Assembly: GCF_003123745.1 (NCBI RefSeq)
Contig: NZ_QETB01000003.1
Coordinates: 186,001 to 250,000 of the forward strand
Length of the DNA stretch: 64,000 bases
Origin: Ancrocorticia populi
Lineage (GTDB): Bacteria; Actinomycetota; Actinomycetes; Actinomycetales; Actinomycetaceae
Direction: 5' to 3'
The position numbers were made by a program, and so were the translations under genes. Shown one piece after another: positions 19,398-28,439 of this stretch; positions within the stretch are counted from its first letter, which is position 1; each line of letters begins with the position of its first letter. Below the pieces are notes generated by a model. It was not told where the DNA came from. It was given only the letters and a program-made list of their open reading frames with translations, and did no database searches.

Positions 19398-20438
19398 CTA
19401 GTTCGGAACTACCGAGACCTTGAGGGCTTCGCCGCTCTGGACTCGGTCAAGAGCCGCGAACAAATCGTCCAACGCGTAAGTATCGGTATGTAGCGCCTTG
19501 GCGTTCACAGCTCCCTCGCCGATCAGGCGCAGGGCCTTCTCGTAGTTCGCCCGCGAGGTGTTGGATCCGCCCGTCACCACCAGTTCGTTGTAGTGGATGA
19601 GGTTCGGATCCATCTCGGACAGCGATCCCTTGGCAAAGCCCGCAAACGCGGAGACGTGGCCTTTCGGCCGCGTGCATTCGAGCGCTTGCTGGAATAGCTC
19701 ATTGCGGCCAATACACACCACGGTCACATCCGCCCCGCGCCCATCGGTGAGCGAGCGGACGTATTCCTCCAGGTCAGTCGTGGTGGGATCAACCACCGCC
19801 GTTGCACCCAGTTCGCGCGCAATCTTCAAGCGTTCTTCGCCCGTGTTAGAGACGATAATCTGGGAGGCACCTAGATACTTATTCACCATCACGTGGAGCA
19901 ACCCAATCGGGCCCGCGCCGATAATGAGAACCGTATCGCCCATCTTCGGCTCGTAGTTCGCCACCCCGTTGAGGACGCATCCAAGAGGCTCCCCAAGCGA
20001 TACCTCGGCAGGTGTGAGGTGATCCGCTGCCTTGTAGAGTGCGCGGCGGGCCACCGCCTGCTTCGGGATCAGAACGTAATCGGCTAGGCCACCATCAATG
20101 GCGTAGCCGAATAGCTCGGCCCTCTCGCACAGGTGCTCGGCGCCCGTGCGGCAGTAGAAGCACGTTCCGCACGAGACCGTGGGATTGATCCCCACGAGGT
20201 CACCTTCGGCGTAGCCTTCCACGCCCTTTCCGATTTCGTGCACATATCCCGAGATCTCGTGACCCAAGATCACTCCCGGACGCACACCAGCGGACTTCTC
20301 CCCCTTCATGATGCGCACGTCCGTTCCACACACCGTATTTGAGCCCGTCTTCAGGACGATTTCTCCCTCGCCTGCGTGTGGCGTTGGAACTTCGCGTAGC
20401 TCCAACTGGCCCGGTCCCACAAAAACAGCAGCCTTCAT
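19398..20438 (-). CDS. Zinc-dependent medium-chain alcohol/polyol dehydrogenase
   Basis: 346 residues from ATG 20438 (AAGGAG 7 nt upstream). MDR fold: catalytic-zinc region with CGTD and GHEISG, structural-zinc cysteines in SCGTCFYCRTGAEHLC, and a Rossmann NAD(P) site VLIIGAGPIGLLH. Sorbitol dehydrogenase/threonine dehydrogenase-like; the polyol or sugar substrate cannot be read from the sequence. It is last in the minus-strand catabolic locus and is clearly a paralogue of the next gene. Confidence 0.88.
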   Translation of the reverse strand: MKAAVFVGPGQLELREVPTPHAGEGEIVLKTGSNTVCGTDVRIMKGEKSAGVRPGVILGHEISGYVHEIGKGVEGYAEGDLVGINPTVSCGTCFYCRTGAEHLCERAELFGYAIDGGLADYVLIPKQAVARRALYKAADHLTPAEVSLGEPLGCVLNGVANYEPKMGDTVLIIGAGPIGLLHVMVNKYLGASQIIVSNTGEERLKIARELGATAVVDPTTTDLEEYVRSLTDGRGADVTVVCIGRNELFQQALECTRPKGHVSAFAGFAKGSLSEMDPNLIHYNELVVTGGSNTSRANYEKALRLIGEGAVNAKALHTDTYALDDLFAALDRVQSGEALKVSVVPN

Positions 20439-20453
20439 GTTGATCTCCTTCAT

Positions 20454-20560
20454 TGCGTTGAGCCGGTTCGCGGCACTGAACCCGTTCGGGCCTTGGCCTA
20501 GTTGGTGGCCCTAACCCAGTTCGTGGTTCTGTCTCGGTTCGCGGCGTTGCCTCAGTGCGC
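20454..20560. repeat. Degenerate GTTCG-containing repeats between the two dehydrogenase genes
   Basis: The gap holds recurring elements such as GAGCCGGTTCGCGGCACTG, CCCGTTCGGGCCTTGG, CCAGTTCGTGG and CTCGGTTCGCGGCGTTG, spaced about 20 bp. Similar in period to the clean 20-bp repeat at 28206. Confidence 0.4.
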
Positions 20561-20598
20561 GATCTCGATTCATCTTGTGTCTTAGAGCATATCGTCTC

Positions 20599-21645
20599 TT
20601 ACTTACCATCCGGGCTAACGGCAACCTTAATTCCCTCGCCCGTCTGGGCAAACTCAATGCCCTCAACAACGTCATCGAGCGCAAAGGTGTGCGTGTGTAG
20701 CGATTTTACATCGATCTTTCCCTCGCCGATGAGGCGGAGTGCGCGCTTGTGGCTGGCACGGGACGCGTTGGAAGCGCCAGTGACTCTGAGCTCTCCGTAA
20801 TGGATGAGGTTCGGATCCACCTCTGCAAGAGATGTCTTCGAGAAGCCTGCGAAGGCGTTGACAGCACCTCCCTTGCGGGCAATCTCGAAGCCTTGCTGCA
20901 CAAGACCGGGGTGACCGATGCAGACCACCACCACGTGGGCCCCTAATCCGTCCGTGAGGTCGCGGACGAAGCCGTCCAGATCTGTGGCGGTCGGATCCAC
21001 GGTATGCGTTGCGCCGAACTGTTCCGCTATTTGGCGGCGTGGCTCAGACGGATCCGAGACGATGATTTGGGACGCTCCAAAAAGGCGGTTGACTTGAGCA
21101 TGAAGCAGGCCGATCGGTCCCGCGCCTATGATCACCACGGTATCGCCCACTTGAGTCCGGTACTGGCTGGCGCCGTTCAAGACGCAGCCAAGCGGCTCGG
21201 CCAGCGCAACCTCGGCCGGTGTGAGGCCCTCGGCTGCGTGGAAGACGGTCCGGCGCTCAATCGCCTCGCGCGGGAACTTCATGTATTCGGCAAGTCCGCC
21301 GTTGACGCGGTAACCAATGATCATGGCATCCGTGCACAAGTGCTCCTTACCGTGCTGGCAGTAATAACAGCGCAGGCAAGGAATCGTTGGGACGCCACCG
21401 ATCAACTCCCCTTCAGCAAAACCTTCAACGCCGCTGCCCACCTCGGTGACATACCCGGCAAATTCGTGGCCGAGCACCACACCCTGATCGATTCCCTTGC
21501 TCTTTTCTCCGCGCAGAATTCGGCCGTCGGTGCCGCACACCGTGTTGGCGCCAACCTTGATGACAACTTCACCCGGCCCTGCGTGCGGATCGGGGATCTC
21601 TTGTAGTTCGAGTTGGCCAGGACCAACAAAGATTGCGGCCTTCAT
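20599..21645 (-). CDS. Zinc-dependent medium-chain alcohol/polyol dehydrogenase (paralogue)
   Basis: 348 residues, ATG 21645 with AAGGAG five bases upstream. Same organisation as its neighbour: CGTDGRI and GHEFAGY for catalytic zinc, CLRCYYCQHGKEHLC for structural zinc, VVIIGAGPIGLLHAQVN for the cofactor. Most of the sequence aligns with the adjacent gene, indicating tandem duplication. Two such enzymes beside two kinases suggest either two related substrates or two oxidation steps. Confidence 0.88.
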   Translation of the reverse strand: MKAAIFVGPGQLELQEIPDPHAGPGEVVIKVGANTVCGTDGRILRGEKSKGIDQGVVLGHEFAGYVTEVGSGVEGFAEGELIGGVPTIPCLRCYYCQHGKEHLCTDAMIIGYRVNGGLAEYMKFPREAIERRTVFHAAEGLTPAEVALAEPLGCVLNGASQYRTQVGDTVVIIGAGPIGLLHAQVNRLFGASQIIVSDPSEPRRQIAEQFGATHTVDPTATDLDGFVRDLTDGLGAHVVVVCIGHPGLVQQGFEIARKGGAVNAFAGFSKTSLAEVDPNLIHYGELRVTGASNASRASHKRALRLIGEGKIDVKSLHTHTFALDDVVEGIEFAQTGEGIKVAVSPDGK

Positions 21646-21671
21646 TTTCACTCCTTAATCATGTGGCGGCA

Positions 21672-21707
21672 GGTGGGCGGGACGGCTGTAGATCCGTCCC
21701 ACCCACC
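21672..21707 (-). terminator. Hairpin between FGGY kinase and dehydrogenase genes
   Basis: A 14-bp stem with one mismatch (GGTGGGCGGGACGG 21672-21685 with CCGTCCCACCCACC 21694-21707) and an 8-nt loop, 91 bp after the kinase stop. No T-run; it may attenuate rather than end transcription into the dehydrogenase genes. Confidence 0.6.
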
Positions 21708-21797
21708 AACCTTGTGCCATTTTCGTTGCTAGCTACTATGCGCTACTCGCATCAATAACTCTGAGCCTTGCGCCACTGGCATTCGCGGCTCGGCACA

Positions 21798-23276
21798 CTA
21801 GCGATTCTGGATTTCCGTCAGCTTATGCACCATGGGTGCAGAACTCGGGTAGAGATCCAGATATACCTGGAACATCTCCTTGTAGAGTTCCGCGTTGTCC
21901 TCATTAGGCTCAATCTCGCGATCCACAGAATTCCATGTGTCCGTGGGAGAGACCGCACCAATGGCCATAGCGGCCAGCTGGGCATCACCGTAAGCCGCGC
22001 CGATAGTGACCTTCGGGATCAACTGCTTGATCCCGATAATGTCGGACATGATCTGCGGCCACAGTCCGCCCGTGGTGCCGCCGCCAACAGCCCAATACTC
22101 TGAAGCCTCACCTCCACAGTTCGCGATGGTCTCGAGGATGTGCCGCGATCCGTAGCCTGTTGCCTCCAGCACGGAGCGATAGATATCGCCCGAATTATGA
22201 GTCAGGTTGAGGCCAGCGATCACGCCACGGGCCGCCGGATCGGAGATTGGCGTGCGCTCACCCGAGAAGTACGGCAACATAATGAGGCCGTTCGATCCCG
22301 GCTTAGATTCGGCCGCAGCCGCGGAGAGCTCATCGTACCCCCTACCTGTTAGTTCCCCGACCCACGTTGTGAGCGATCCCGTGGTGGACATACCGCCCGA
22401 GAGATTGTACGTACCCTCCAATAGGCCGGAACAGGACCACAGCGACGGGCCCACAAGCGGCTTATCCGTGATCTGCACGCCCACCATTGTCGAGCCGTAC
22501 ATGATCAGAACCTGACCGGGCTGGGAAACGCCAGTGGACAGTGCCTCGACAAAGGCGTCGATGGAGCCAACCGCCACCGGCGTGCCTTCCTTGAGCCCCG
22601 TAATCCGCGAAGCCGAATCCGTGACGTAACCGGCCACTTCGTTGGACCACATGAGCCGAGGCATCGGTAGATCCTCGCAAACGTCCTCCACCCACTCCGG
22701 GATCCAGTCACGCGTGAATGGCGAATACAGTGGCTCGCACATGGACGCAGCCAGATGGTCCATCACGTAGGCGCCAGTTAGGTGGAACACGCAGTATGTG
22801 TGTGCCATGAGGAAGCGACGGGTATCCTTCCACACCTCCGGCTCGTTTTTCTTAACCCACTCGATCTTCGGGCCAACCGACTGGGCCGTCAGGCCGTTAC
22901 CACACTTCTCAAGGATCGCGTCCTCACCATAGCGCTCAGTTTGCTCATCAATCTCCACGGCGGATCGGGTATCCACACCGTACAGAATTGCCGGGCGCAG
23001 TGGCACTCCCCGATCGTTTGCCGGGAGGAACACCGGGCCGATACCCGAAATGCACAGACCCGCCACATCACCCTTTGCGAAAGCCGTCAGCTTCCGGCAG
23101 ATCTCCACAACATCGTTCCACCAAACCAGATCCGCATCGTGTTCGGCCCAACCTGGCTGAGGGAACGAAGTCTCGTGCCGGACAACCTCGCTGAACAGGA
23201 CGTTGCCATCCGTGTCTGCAAGAACGCCCTTGCTTGAACCGGTACCGATATCGATACCAATGACCAAATCAGCCAT
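21798..23276 (-). CDS. FGGY-family carbohydrate kinase (XylB-like)
   Basis: 492 residues from ATG 23276 (AAAGGAG upstream). ASKHA fold: phosphate-1 loop VIGIDIGTGSSKG, a catalytic Asp in the region VGSIDAFVEAL, and the C-terminal WAVGGGTTGGLWPQIMSDI adenosine-site segment. It phosphorylates a ketose or polyol; xylulokinase is the nearest general description, but the specific substrate is not evident. Preceded by a LacI-type palindrome at 23410, so probably starts its own transcript. Confidence 0.85.
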   Translation of the reverse strand: MADLVIGIDIGTGSSKGVLADTDGNVLFSEVVRHETSFPQPGWAEHDADLVWWNDVVEICRKLTAFAKGDVAGLCISGIGPVFLPANDRGVPLRPAILYGVDTRSAVEIDEQTERYGEDAILEKCGNGLTAQSVGPKIEWVKKNEPEVWKDTRRFLMAHTYCVFHLTGAYVMDHLAASMCEPLYSPFTRDWIPEWVEDVCEDLPMPRLMWSNEVAGYVTDSASRITGLKEGTPVAVGSIDAFVEALSTGVSQPGQVLIMYGSTMVGVQITDKPLVGPSLWSCSGLLEGTYNLSGGMSTTGSLTTWVGELTGRGYDELSAAAAESKPGSNGLIMLPYFSGERTPISDPAARGVIAGLNLTHNSGDIYRSVLEATGYGSRHILETIANCGGEASEYWAVGGGTTGGLWPQIMSDIIGIKQLIPKVTIGAAYGDAQLAAMAIGAVSPTDTWNSVDREIEPNEDNAELYKEMFQVYLDLYPSSAPMVHKLTEIQNR

Positions 23277-23409
23277 CTCTTCATCTCCTTTGATAAAGGG
23301 CATGGTGCCTGCTCCTCCGGGTGACTCTCACCCTTCCACGTTTCAGGATTAGGCTGCCCGATTTTTTCTTTATCTTGACAGTGCTTTCTAGAATTTCCTT
23401 GAGACCGGT

Positions 23410-23421
23410 GCAACCGGTTGC
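23410..23421. promoter_or_regulatory. LacI-family-type operator palindrome
   Basis: GCAACCGGTTGC is a perfect 12-bp palindrome with the central CG and the AACCGGTT core typical of LacI-family operators. It lies 134 bp upstream of the FGGY kinase start and at the end of the SDR gene. No LacI-family gene is in the window. Confidence 0.55.
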
Positions 23422-23430
23422 GATAGGCGG

Positions 23431-24183
23431 CTAGTGGCGCAGCTGGCCGCCGCTGACGTCTACCGTTGCCCCAGTCATGTAGTTGGAGCGCTCAGATACG
23501 AGGAAGGCCGCAACATCGGCCACCTCTGATGCAGTGGCGAGCCGCCCCACCGGAATGCGCGCTTCGTAAAACTCCCTTCTGGTCTCCAGTGCCTCCGCGA
23601 TCATCGGTGATTCCATCGTGCCGATCGCAAGCGCGTTGACGGTGATTCCGCAGGATCCGAGTTCGTTGGCGAGCGAACGTGTCAACGCCACCATTCCCGC
23701 CTTGCCAATGGCGTAGGGAATATGCCCGGTTGACGATCCGAAGAAGGCCGCCTGAGAGGTCACATTGAGAATACGGCCAGACCGTCCGCCTTCCTTTGCC
23801 GCCACGATGAAACGCTGAGAGAGCATGAGGGCCGAATAGATGTTGACATCCATGGACCGGTCCCAGTCATCATCCGTAATCTCCCCAATCTTGCACGTTA
23901 GCCACAGCCCGGCGTTATTCACCAGAATATCCAGCCCGCCAAACGCATCTTCGGCGCCGTCAAACAACTGATCGATTTCGGTGCGCACGGCGAGATCCGC
24001 ACGGATGGCCACGGCGTTATCTGCGCCGAGCTCTTCCACGAGTTTGCGCGCCTCATCCTCGCGGCTCCGGTAGTTGATAACCACGCGAGCACCCTCTGCC
24101 ACGAGCTTTCGGCACAGCTGAGCGCCCATTCCCGAGGCGCCGCCAGTGACCAGCACTCGCTTACCTTGCAAACCTAAGTCCAC
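23431..24183 (-). CDS. Short-chain dehydrogenase/reductase
   Basis: 250 residues, classical SDR: cofactor loop VLVTGGASGMGAQL, NNAG at about 90, catalytic Ser in NVTSQAAFF, YxxxK as IPYAIGKAG, and the C-terminal VDVSGGQL. It starts with GTG 24183 behind AAAGGGGAAA. Lies 46 bp after the 2-hydroxyacid dehydrogenase gene, in the same operon, so likely oxidises or reduces a sugar intermediate. Confidence 0.88.
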   Translation of the reverse strand: MDLGLQGKRVLVTGGASGMGAQLCRKLVAEGARVVINYRSREDEARKLVEELGADNAVAIRADLAVRTEIDQLFDGAEDAFGGLDILVNNAGLWLTCKIGEITDDDWDRSMDVNIYSALMLSQRFIVAAKEGGRSGRILNVTSQAAFFGSSTGHIPYAIGKAGMVALTRSLANELGSCGITVNALAIGTMESPMIAEALETRREFYEARIPVGRLATASEVADVAAFLVSERSNYMTGATVDVSGGQLRH

Positions 24184-24229
24184 GAATTTCCCCTTTCCTT
24201 GTGTAGCCGGATTCCATAACGAGAACGGC

Positions 24230-25228
24230 TTAAAAGAACTCTCGCAACAATCGATCGCTCAGAAGCCGCGGGGTCTTCCGGAACGCATCCTGAGTGGATC
24301 CAGCAAGATGCGACGTGATGGTGGCGTTATCTAGGCTCATCCACGGCGAATTCTCTGGCAACGGCTCGTCATCGAATGTATCGATCGCCGCTCCCATAAT
24401 CTCGCGGCTCTGGAGCGCAGCAATCAGCGCCTGCTCGTCCACAAGTCCCGAGCGGGCCGTGTTTACAAGGATCGCGCTCGGCTTCATCAGCCGAAGGCGA
24501 CGAGCATCGATCAGGTGGTGATTCTCTGGTGTCAGACGCGAATGGATAGTCACAATATCGGACGCAGCCAATAGATCGTCCAGATCTTCCACTCGTTCCC
24601 CGTAGAGGGAACTCTCCGTGTAAGGATCGAAGAAAATGCACTTGGCATCGAAGCCGGACAGGAACTTCATGACGAGCTGGCCGATCGCGCCAGCACCCAC
24701 AACACCAACCGTCCGATTCTCCAACTCCGGGATATCTGCGGAATTTGGAAAGTCCTTGAGCCACACGTGCTCGCGCATCGCGGCGTGCGTGCGGGCGATG
24801 TTCCGGCTCTCAGACAGAATCATACCCACGGCAAACTCAGCCACGGCACGGGCATTGCGCCCCTGAGTGTTGAACACAGGAACACCGGCCTTCTTCGCGG
24901 CCTCCCCATCCACGTTCTCGGTGCCGCCCCGCATCACGCCAATGGCCTTCAGCTGCGGGGATGCCTCGATAAGAGCGGCGGAGATTGGCGCGAACTGAGT
25001 GATCACCACATCGGCTTCGCCTATCTTCGCCTGAAGCTCCGCCGGCAGGTCCACACCATTCGGGCCATTCAGCTCAACCTGAAGATTGATCTCCTGAAGC
25101 TCCTCAATAACGGCCGGTCCCCACGAAACTACCTCCACCTCGTGACCGGCATCGCGCAGAGCCTGCGTGCCATCGGTGAGCATATCTGCCGGGATATATG
25201 CATCGGCAATTGCCAGAACTCTCATCAT
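24230..25228 (-). CDS. D-isomer-specific 2-hydroxyacid dehydrogenase
   Basis: About 332 residues. NAD-binding domain with VGVVGAGAIGQLV, the catalytic Arg in VNTARSGLVD, Glu in DDEPLP and His in ITSHLAGST. Related to phosphoglycerate/glyoxylate reductases. Two ATGs overlap the upstream kinase stop (ATGATGA); the second, 25225, has better spacing from AAGGAG. Substrate unknown; context points to a sugar acid. Confidence 0.85.
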   Translation of the reverse strand: MMRVLAIADAYIPADMLTDGTQALRDAGHEVEVVSWGPAVIEELQEINLQVELNGPNGVDLPAELQAKIGEADVVITQFAPISAALIEASPQLKAIGVMRGGTENVDGEAAKKAGVPVFNTQGRNARAVAEFAVGMILSESRNIARTHAAMREHVWLKDFPNSADIPELENRTVGVVGAGAIGQLVMKFLSGFDAKCIFFDPYTESSLYGERVEDLDDLLAASDIVTIHSRLTPENHHLIDARRLRLMKPSAILVNTARSGLVDEQALIAALQSREIMGAAIDTFDDEPLPENSPWMSLDNATITSHLAGSTQDAFRKTPRLLSDRLLREFF

Positions 25229-26778
25229 GACTCCTTCGCTGCAATCCATGCAGTCTCGGGGATATCGGCGCCGAGGCTCGCCAAATGGCTCTCGAAGCGC
25301 GCAAACCTCTTCTGGAATAGCTCCGCGAACTCAGGGTTCGGATAGACGGTCTCGCGGGTCTTACCCGCCATGTGCTTGACGGCCGTCTGCACATCTGGAT
25401 GGATCCCGGCCGCAACGGCGGCACACATGGCTGATCCCAGAGTGCCCGATTCCTCAACGTCCACGATATCCAACGGCAAACCGATGGCATCGGCGAACAT
25501 CTGCGTCCAGATCTGGGAATTGGCGGCACCCCCGGTGAAGCGCACGTGTCCAGTCAAATCAATGTACCCGCGGAGCTGCTTGATGAGGTGCATGTGGGAG
25601 AAGATAACGCCCTCGTACACCGCGCGGACCATATGCCTCATATCGTGATAGCTGGTCATCCCGACGAATCCAGCACGGCCATCTGGAATGATCGAGGTTC
25701 CGTTAATGAAGGGGAGGAAGAAGGGATCCTGCACGTCGGGCGTGAAATCGTGAATGAGCTTCTCGCACAGAGCAAAGACTTCCGCGTCACTCATCTCGCG
25801 GTCCCCAAACACATCCAAGTAGCGCCGAACCACGTTGCGGATGTACCAGTCGAGGTTGGAGACTCCGTTCGGGTTTCCTTCAAGGATTAGCCACGTATCG
25901 GGGATCGGGTACACATCAGTGAGGAACACGGTGTTGTCGAGCCGAGGATCCGAAGAGATGACCTCGTTGATGGACCACGTCCCTGTGATTACGGTGAGCT
26001 CGTCTTCATCCGTCAGGCCCGCGGCCAGTGCCCCGGCCACGATGTCCATCGTTCCGCCAGCAACCGGCGTTCCAACAGCAAGGCCGGTGAGCTTCGCAAC
26101 CTCTTCAGTGACCTGACCGCCGAACTCCGTGGAATCCACTATTGGGGGCATCTTCTTCAGCCAGCGCGAGATACCGAAGAAGTCAAAAAGATCAGGGTCC
26201 ACTTCCCGCGTCATGATGTTCGCCAGGCACACTCCGCACGCATCTGTAGTCTCTAGCGTGGCTGTTCCGGTGAGCCGCAGCCGGATGTAATCCTTGCAGG
26301 AAAGCACGTAATCGGTCTCCTCGAAAACGTCCGGCTCGTTATCGTCTAGCCAAGCCAGAAGCGCCGGGGGCTGACCGGCCCATACCGTAGAGCCCGTCTT
26401 CGCCTGCACCCTCTCCTTATACTCGGGATCCGCAAGCCACCGATCCGCGTAGCTCTGGGCGCGAGCGTCCGTAGAGATGATCCCGTTGCGCGGGGCCGAA
26501 CCATCCTTGCGTGCCAGATAGAGCCCGTTACCGTGGCCCGTGATCGCGATTCCGGCGATATCCGCCGGATCTACCTCCGACTGATCGATGCAGCGCCGGA
26601 TAGCCCGAATGTTGGCCTGCCATAGCTCCTCGCAGTCCCGCTCGGTGAAGAGCGGCTGAGGCACCAACGTGTCCATGTGGCTTTGCGCGAGTGCGTGGAC
26701 AACGCCGTGGCCGTCATAAAGCGCAGCTTTGATAACGGTCCCGCCGTTATCAATACCTAGAACAAACTTCTTTCCCAC
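25225..26778 (-). CDS. FGGY-family kinase, L-xylulose kinase (LyxK)-like
   Basis: 517 residues from GTG 26778, with TAGGAG five bases upstream. Motifs: FVLGIDNGGTVIKAALYD phosphate loop, GGTMDIVAGAL, GTWSINE, FLPFINGTS and a YEGVIFSHMHLIKQL segment. Gene-wide layout resembles E. coli LyxK more than XylB; erythritol-kinase-like function is also possible. Coupled to the 2-hydroxyacid dehydrogenase downstream and 8 bp from glpP upstream. Confidence 0.83.
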   Translation of the reverse strand: MGKKFVLGIDNGGTVIKAALYDGHGVVHALAQSHMDTLVPQPLFTERDCEELWQANIRAIRRCIDQSEVDPADIAGIAITGHGNGLYLARKDGSAPRNGIISTDARAQSYADRWLADPEYKERVQAKTGSTVWAGQPPALLAWLDDNEPDVFEETDYVLSCKDYIRLRLTGTATLETTDACGVCLANIMTREVDPDLFDFFGISRWLKKMPPIVDSTEFGGQVTEEVAKLTGLAVGTPVAGGTMDIVAGALAAGLTDEDELTVITGTWSINEVISSDPRLDNTVFLTDVYPIPDTWLILEGNPNGVSNLDWYIRNVVRRYLDVFGDREMSDAEVFALCEKLIHDFTPDVQDPFFLPFINGTSIIPDGRAGFVGMTSYHDMRHMVRAVYEGVIFSHMHLIKQLRGYIDLTGHVRFTGGAANSQIWTQMFADAIGLPLDIVDVEESGTLGSAMCAAVAAGIHPDVQTAVKHMAGKTRETVYPNPEFAELFQKRFARFESHLASLGADIPETAWIAAKES

Positions 26779-26786
26779 AAATACTC

Positions 26787-27350
26787 CTAAAAACTCATCT
26801 TCCAAAGGTCTGATGTGCTGGCCGTGATCGCCTCGTAACCCGTGTCAAACAGCTCTTCCGCTTCCTCGCGGCTCCGGACCATTCCCCCGGCGATCAGTGC
26901 ACACTGATCCGCCCACTGATCGAACAGCGTGTAGTAGTGCGTGGCCAGAGCGCCAGGCAACACTTCGATCCCGTCCGGCCGGGCCTCCCCCAAGGCAGCG
27001 AGGCTACGATCCAGCGAGCGGGAATCCATAATGAACACCCGCTGAATCGCCAGCAGCTTCGCCTTCTTCGCGGCGGACACCACGTGCGCGCTCTGCGACA
27101 GCACCCCATCAACATGGAACATGTTGCGCAGCAGCTTGATGCCATCGCGATCCGCCTTGAATCCGCCAATCAGATCGGCGTGCACCAGGACCTTCTTACC
27201 GGCCTGCGCGCAGCGAGCAGCCAACGGTTCCAGATTCCCGATGTGAACCTCGGACAGCAGCACGAAGTCCGAGGGACCCTGCAACGCCAGCTCAAGATCC
27301 TTCAGCTTACGCACCGACGGTATAACCGTTGGGCTATCGAATTCGATCAT
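26787..27350 (-). CDS. glpP: GlpP-family glycerol-3-phosphate-responsive antiterminator
   Basis: 187 residues covering the whole GlpP/phosphate-binding barrel family: VLLSEVHIGNLEPL, KVLVHADLIGGFKADRDG, DGVLSQSAHVVSAAKK, IQRVFIMDSRSL, DGIEVLPGAL and LIAGGMVRSREEA. In Bacillus GlpP binds leader mRNA of glp genes and prevents termination when glycerol-3-phosphate is bound. Here it is coupled by a 4-bp overlap to an aldolase gene, so it probably responds to a phosphorylated intermediate of this pathway. No glpF, glpK or glpD is adjacent. Confidence 0.85.
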   Translation of the reverse strand: MIEFDSPTVIPSVRKLKDLELALQGPSDFVLLSEVHIGNLEPLAARCAQAGKKVLVHADLIGGFKADRDGIKLLRNMFHVDGVLSQSAHVVSAAKKAKLLAIQRVFIMDSRSLDRSLAALGEARPDGIEVLPGALATHYYTLFDQWADQCALIAGGMVRSREEAEELFDTGYEAITASTSDLWKMSF

Positions 27351-28147
27351 GAATCGAGAGACTCGTAAATCGCCATCGCGTCCTTCGCGGTCGCATTTTC
27401 GTGCACGAGCGCGTTAAGTGCAGACACCACGGCCAGCGGCTTTGGATCCTGCGTGATGTTGCGGCCTACGGCCACGCCCTTCGCGCCGCATTCGATCACG
27501 TGCTGAACGAACGCGAAATAGGTTTCGTGATCAGACTTCGGGCCGCCCAGTGCGATCACCGGAACCGTGCAGTTCTCCACAATCTTCCGATCATCATCCG
27601 TACCAGCGAAGCGCGTCTTGATAATGTCCGCACCCAGCTCCTCAGAGAATCGGGACGCCACCGCCACCACCTCGGGATCAGCGGATTCCGGCGTGGTCAC
27701 CGGGTAACCGTACGGGAGCGTTTCGCACATGAACGGGACATTCCATTCGTCGCACTGCTGCGCCAGCATGGCCGCAAAAGCGTTCGTGGCCCGCTCGTTG
27801 TGAGCGCCTGGGAAGTTCATGATCACAACGCCGTCCGCTCCAACCTTCAACGCATCCGTCACGTCGAAAGCAGGCATGTTATCCGGGACCGACGCATCAA
27901 ACACGCCCGTTGTTACATCCACCCGCAGGCACATGCCTACATTGGTGAAGTACTCGGCAAAGTTCTTCGCCTGTCCGTACGTCACCAGTACATTGTCCAG
28001 CCCATGTTCGGCCATCGCCGGAACAGTCCGAGCAGCGTGATCCACCCCGGCCGTTGTTGCCGAGAATCCAAATCCATCGAGCGCCAGCGTCACGGTCTTT
28101 CCATCCGCCGCGAAGATATTCCCTAATCTGCGCGTCTTTACCATCAT
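27347..28147 (-). CDS. DeoC/LacD/LsrF-type class I aldolase
   Basis: 266 residues from ATG 28147, preceded by GAGGGAGAAG. TIM-barrel aldolase with Schiff-base lysine in ADIIKTRF, IALGGPKSDHETYF phosphate loop and a GAKGVAVGRNI segment near the end. Relatives cleave phosphorylated ketoses (LacD, LsrF, FbaB). First gene of the operon, followed by glpP with ATGA overlap. The phosphorylated substrate would come from one of the two FGGY kinases. Confidence 0.85.
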   Translation of the reverse strand: MMVKTRRLGNIFAADGKTVTLALDGFGFSATTAGVDHAARTVPAMAEHGLDNVLVTYGQAKNFAEYFTNVGMCLRVDVTTGVFDASVPDNMPAFDVTDALKVGADGVVIMNFPGAHNERATNAFAAMLAQQCDEWNVPFMCETLPYGYPVTTPESADPEVVAVASRFSEELGADIIKTRFAGTDDDRKIVENCTVPVIALGGPKSDHETYFAFVQHVIECGAKGVAVGRNITQDPKPLAVVSALNALVHENATAKDAMAIYESLDS

Positions 28148-28205
28148 TCTTCTCCCTCGAAGTAGTTGCGTGTTCGGGCCCTTGCAGGCTCCTATCAGAG
28201 GCACT

Positions 28206-28305
28206 CGTTGCGTTCACTGAGCTGTCGTTACGCTCGCTGAGCTGCCGTTGCGTTCACTGAGCTGCCGTTGCGTTCACTGAGCTGCCGTTCTATTCGTCCA
28301 GCTGA
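28206..28305. repeat. 20-bp tandem repeat, four units plus a degenerate fifth
   Basis: Units CGTTGCGTTCACTGAGCTGC at 28246 and 28266 are identical; 28206 differs in one base, 28226 in three, and 28286 is degenerate. Each carries a GTTCACT half-site. It lies 59-158 bp upstream of the aldolase start. Confidence 0.85.
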
Positions 28306-28306
28306 G

Positions 28307-28317
28307 TGAACAGTTCA
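28307..28317. promoter_or_regulatory. Palindrome TGAACAGTTCA next to the tandem repeat
   Basis: A perfect odd-centre palindrome whose arms match the GTTCACT half-sites in the tandem repeat. Suggests a multi-site operator for a regulator of the catabolic operon. Confidence 0.4.
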
Positions 28318-28439
28318 TTCACCCTCCGCTTTCAAGTGATCCGCCACCCGTTGGTAGTGTTCCGACCCACAACCAACAGCAGTCAATCTCCCCGCCTGCA
28401 AGCGAGCGAGCCGCCAACAGAGAGTGCTTAACGTACGAC

